This document shows positions 62,970 through 64,000 of a stretch of 64,000 nucleotides of DNA, piece by piece. The first letter of the stretch is position 1, and every line of letters starts with the position of its first letter. The notes beneath the pieces were generated by a model. It was not told the origin of the DNA and did no database searches. It saw only the letters and a list, made by a program, of their open reading frames with translations. The position numbers were made by a program, and so were the translations under genes. This stretch comes from Vulcanimicrobiota bacterium (GTDB taxonomy: Bacteria > Vulcanimicrobiota > Vulcanimicrobiia > Vulcanimicrobiales > Vulcanimicrobiaceae), in assembly GCA_003161435.1 (NCBI GenBank), contig PMOS01000031.1:150957-214956 (forward strand), in the 5' to 3' direction.

Positions 62970-64000
62970 ATGGAAGCCTACTACGACCGCGACGTCGATC
63001 GCGGCGCACTCGACGGGAAGACGATCGCCGTCATCGGCTACGGCAGCCAGGGGCGCGCACACGCGTTGAACCTGCAGGACTCCCGCCACTCCGTCGTGGT
63101 GGGCTTGCGGCCCGGCTCGCCCAGCCGCGACGTGGCCCGGCGCGACGGCCTCACCGTCGCCTCGATCCCCGATGCGGTGACCCGCGCCGACGTCGTCATG
63201 ATGCTCATCCCCGACGAAGAGCAACCCAGCGTGTACATGCGCGACGTCGTCGAGCACTTGCGCCCCGGTACTGCGCTCACGTTTGCGCACGGATTCGGGA
63301 TTCACTTCGGCACGATCGTTCCGCCGGCCGACGTCGACGTGATCATGATCGCCCCCAAGGGCCCCGGGCGTCTCGTGCGCACCGAGTACGAGGCCGGACG
63401 CGGCGTCCCGTGTCTGGTCGCGATCCATCAGGATGCGACCGGCCACGCTCGCGCGATCGCGCTCGCGTACGCGGCGGCGATCGGCGGCGGCCGGGCCGGC
63501 ATCCTCGAGACGTCGTTCCGCGAAGAAACCGAGACGGATCTGTTCGGCGAGCAGGCGGTTCTGTGCGGCGGGATGAGCGCGCTGGTGAAAGCCGGCTTCG
63601 AGACGCTCGTCGACGCGGGGTACGCGCCGGAGATGGCCTACTTCGAGTGCTTGCACGAGGTAAAGCTGATCGTCGACCTGATGTACGAGCGCGGTATCGA
63701 GGGGATGCGCGACGCGATCAGCAACACGGCGAAGTACGGCGACTACACGCGCGGCGAGCGCATCGTCAACGAGTCGACGCGAGCCGAGATGCGCAAGATC
63801 CTCGGTGAGATCCAGAGCGGCGCGTTCGCGCAGGAGTGGGTCGCCGAGCACGCTTCGGGCAAGCCGTCGTTCCGCGCATTCCGCGAGAAGGCCGCGAAGC
63901 ACGAGATCGAGCACGTCGGCACCGAGCTGCGCGGCCTGATGCCCTGGCTCAACGGAGGGACGACCGCCGCGGAAGCCGACGACGACCTCCGCTTCCGGGT
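62970..64000 (+). CDS. ilvC: ketol-acid reductoisomerase, 3' end outside window
   Basis: A 343-codon open frame running off the window. [21 protein letters not shown] is the Rossmann start; [41 protein letters not shown] (metal-binding D and E) and [20 protein letters not shown] with SNTAKYGDY are family signatures. It converts acetolactate to dihydroxyisovalerate using NAD(P)H. ATG 62970 has CGGAGGACCT upstream. Expression is predicted to be controlled by the attenuator immediately before it. Only a short C-terminal tail is missing. Confidence 0.96.
   Translation, partial: MEAYYDRDVDRGALDGKTIAVIGYGSQGRAHALNLQDSRHSVVVGLRPGSPSRDVARRDGLTVASIPDAVTRADVVMMLIPDEEQPSVYMRDVVEHLRPGTALTFAHGFGIHFGTIVPPADVDVIMIAPKGPGRLVRTEYEAGRGVPCLVAIHQDATGHARAIALAYAAAIGGGRAGILETSFREETETDLFGEQAVLCGGMSALVKAGFETLVDAGYAPEMAYFECLHEVKLIVDLMYERGIEGMRDAISNTAKYGDYTRGERIVNESTRAEMRKILGEIQSGAFAQEWVAEHASGKPSFRAFREKAAKHEIEHVGTELRGLMPWLNGGTTAAEADDDLRFR

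Noticed and set aside
1..64000. tRNA, rRNA, CRISPR arrays, prophage or transposase genes
   Set aside because: No clover-leaf-like segment, repeat-spacer array or integrase/transposase motif was recognised in the intergenic regions or frames.

Overview
This is a GC-rich, gene-dense bacterial chromosome segment with many 1-4 nt stop/start overlaps. No rRNA, tRNA, CRISPR array, prophage or intact insertion sequence was seen. Gene content points to a diderm with lipopolysaccharide: heptose epimerase HldD, O-antigen ligase, polyprenyl-phosphate sugar transferase and two LptD/OstA-like outer-membrane barrels. It also carries division and regulatory genes better known from Gram-positive-type lineages (SepF, DivIVA, WhiA) and a flagellar remnant. 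I infer an uncultured-type lineage such as Eremiobacterota/Vulcanimicrobiota (WPS-2); this is inference from gene content, not from a marker sequence.

Layout. 1-7190 (minus): an envelope-polysaccharide operon, deoB - sugar phosphotransferase - murJ - O-antigen ligase - multidomain glycosyltransferase (cut by the window start). 7244-14398 (plus): a tandem duplication of an LptD-like barrel plus a small E-set protein, followed by an MFS transporter fused to a PlsC-like acyltransferase. 14603-21335: small exported proteins sharing one E-set-like domain, a GT2 polyprenyl-sugar synthase, thymidine phosphorylase with HldD (minus), a GT-C-like membrane protein fused to the same E-set-like domain, and a sulfotransferase. 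21396-24962: mfd. 25040-31407: signalling and export (small Cys-rich ORF, HD-GYP, LuxR-type regulator, EmrAB pump).

31475-36501: DUF1003 protein, PrsA-like foldase with a structured leader, MazG, an orphan 3-aminobutyryl-CoA ammonia-lyase, a core MetE, and HicAB. 36658-46446 (plus): S4/RqcP, WhiA, then the lower glycolysis run gap - S9 peptidase - NRDE protein - pgk - tpiA - gpmI - punA. 46451-51072 (mostly minus): a small oxidase-like membrane protein, decayed gene remnants, and a minimal flagellar cluster (sigma factor, FlgJ-like fragment, two FlgF/G rod proteins) split by a plus-strand beta-propeller gene. 51325-56827: NADP-binding reductase, divIVA - sepF - yggS, lgt, ccdA, lspA, rluD. 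56837-62731: GGDEF protein, tgt, an outer-membrane barrel, small regulator, a frameshifted remnant and an M61 peptidase. 62776-64000: ilvC with an apparently complete leader-peptide attenuator, gene cut by the window end.

The most notable items are the barrel/E-set tandem duplication (7244-12072), the three-copy exported E-set-like domain family, the MFS-acyltransferase fusion, the ilv attenuator with mutually exclusive 1:2, 2:3 and 3:4 helices, and several genes whose best start seems to be ATT, ATC or CTG.
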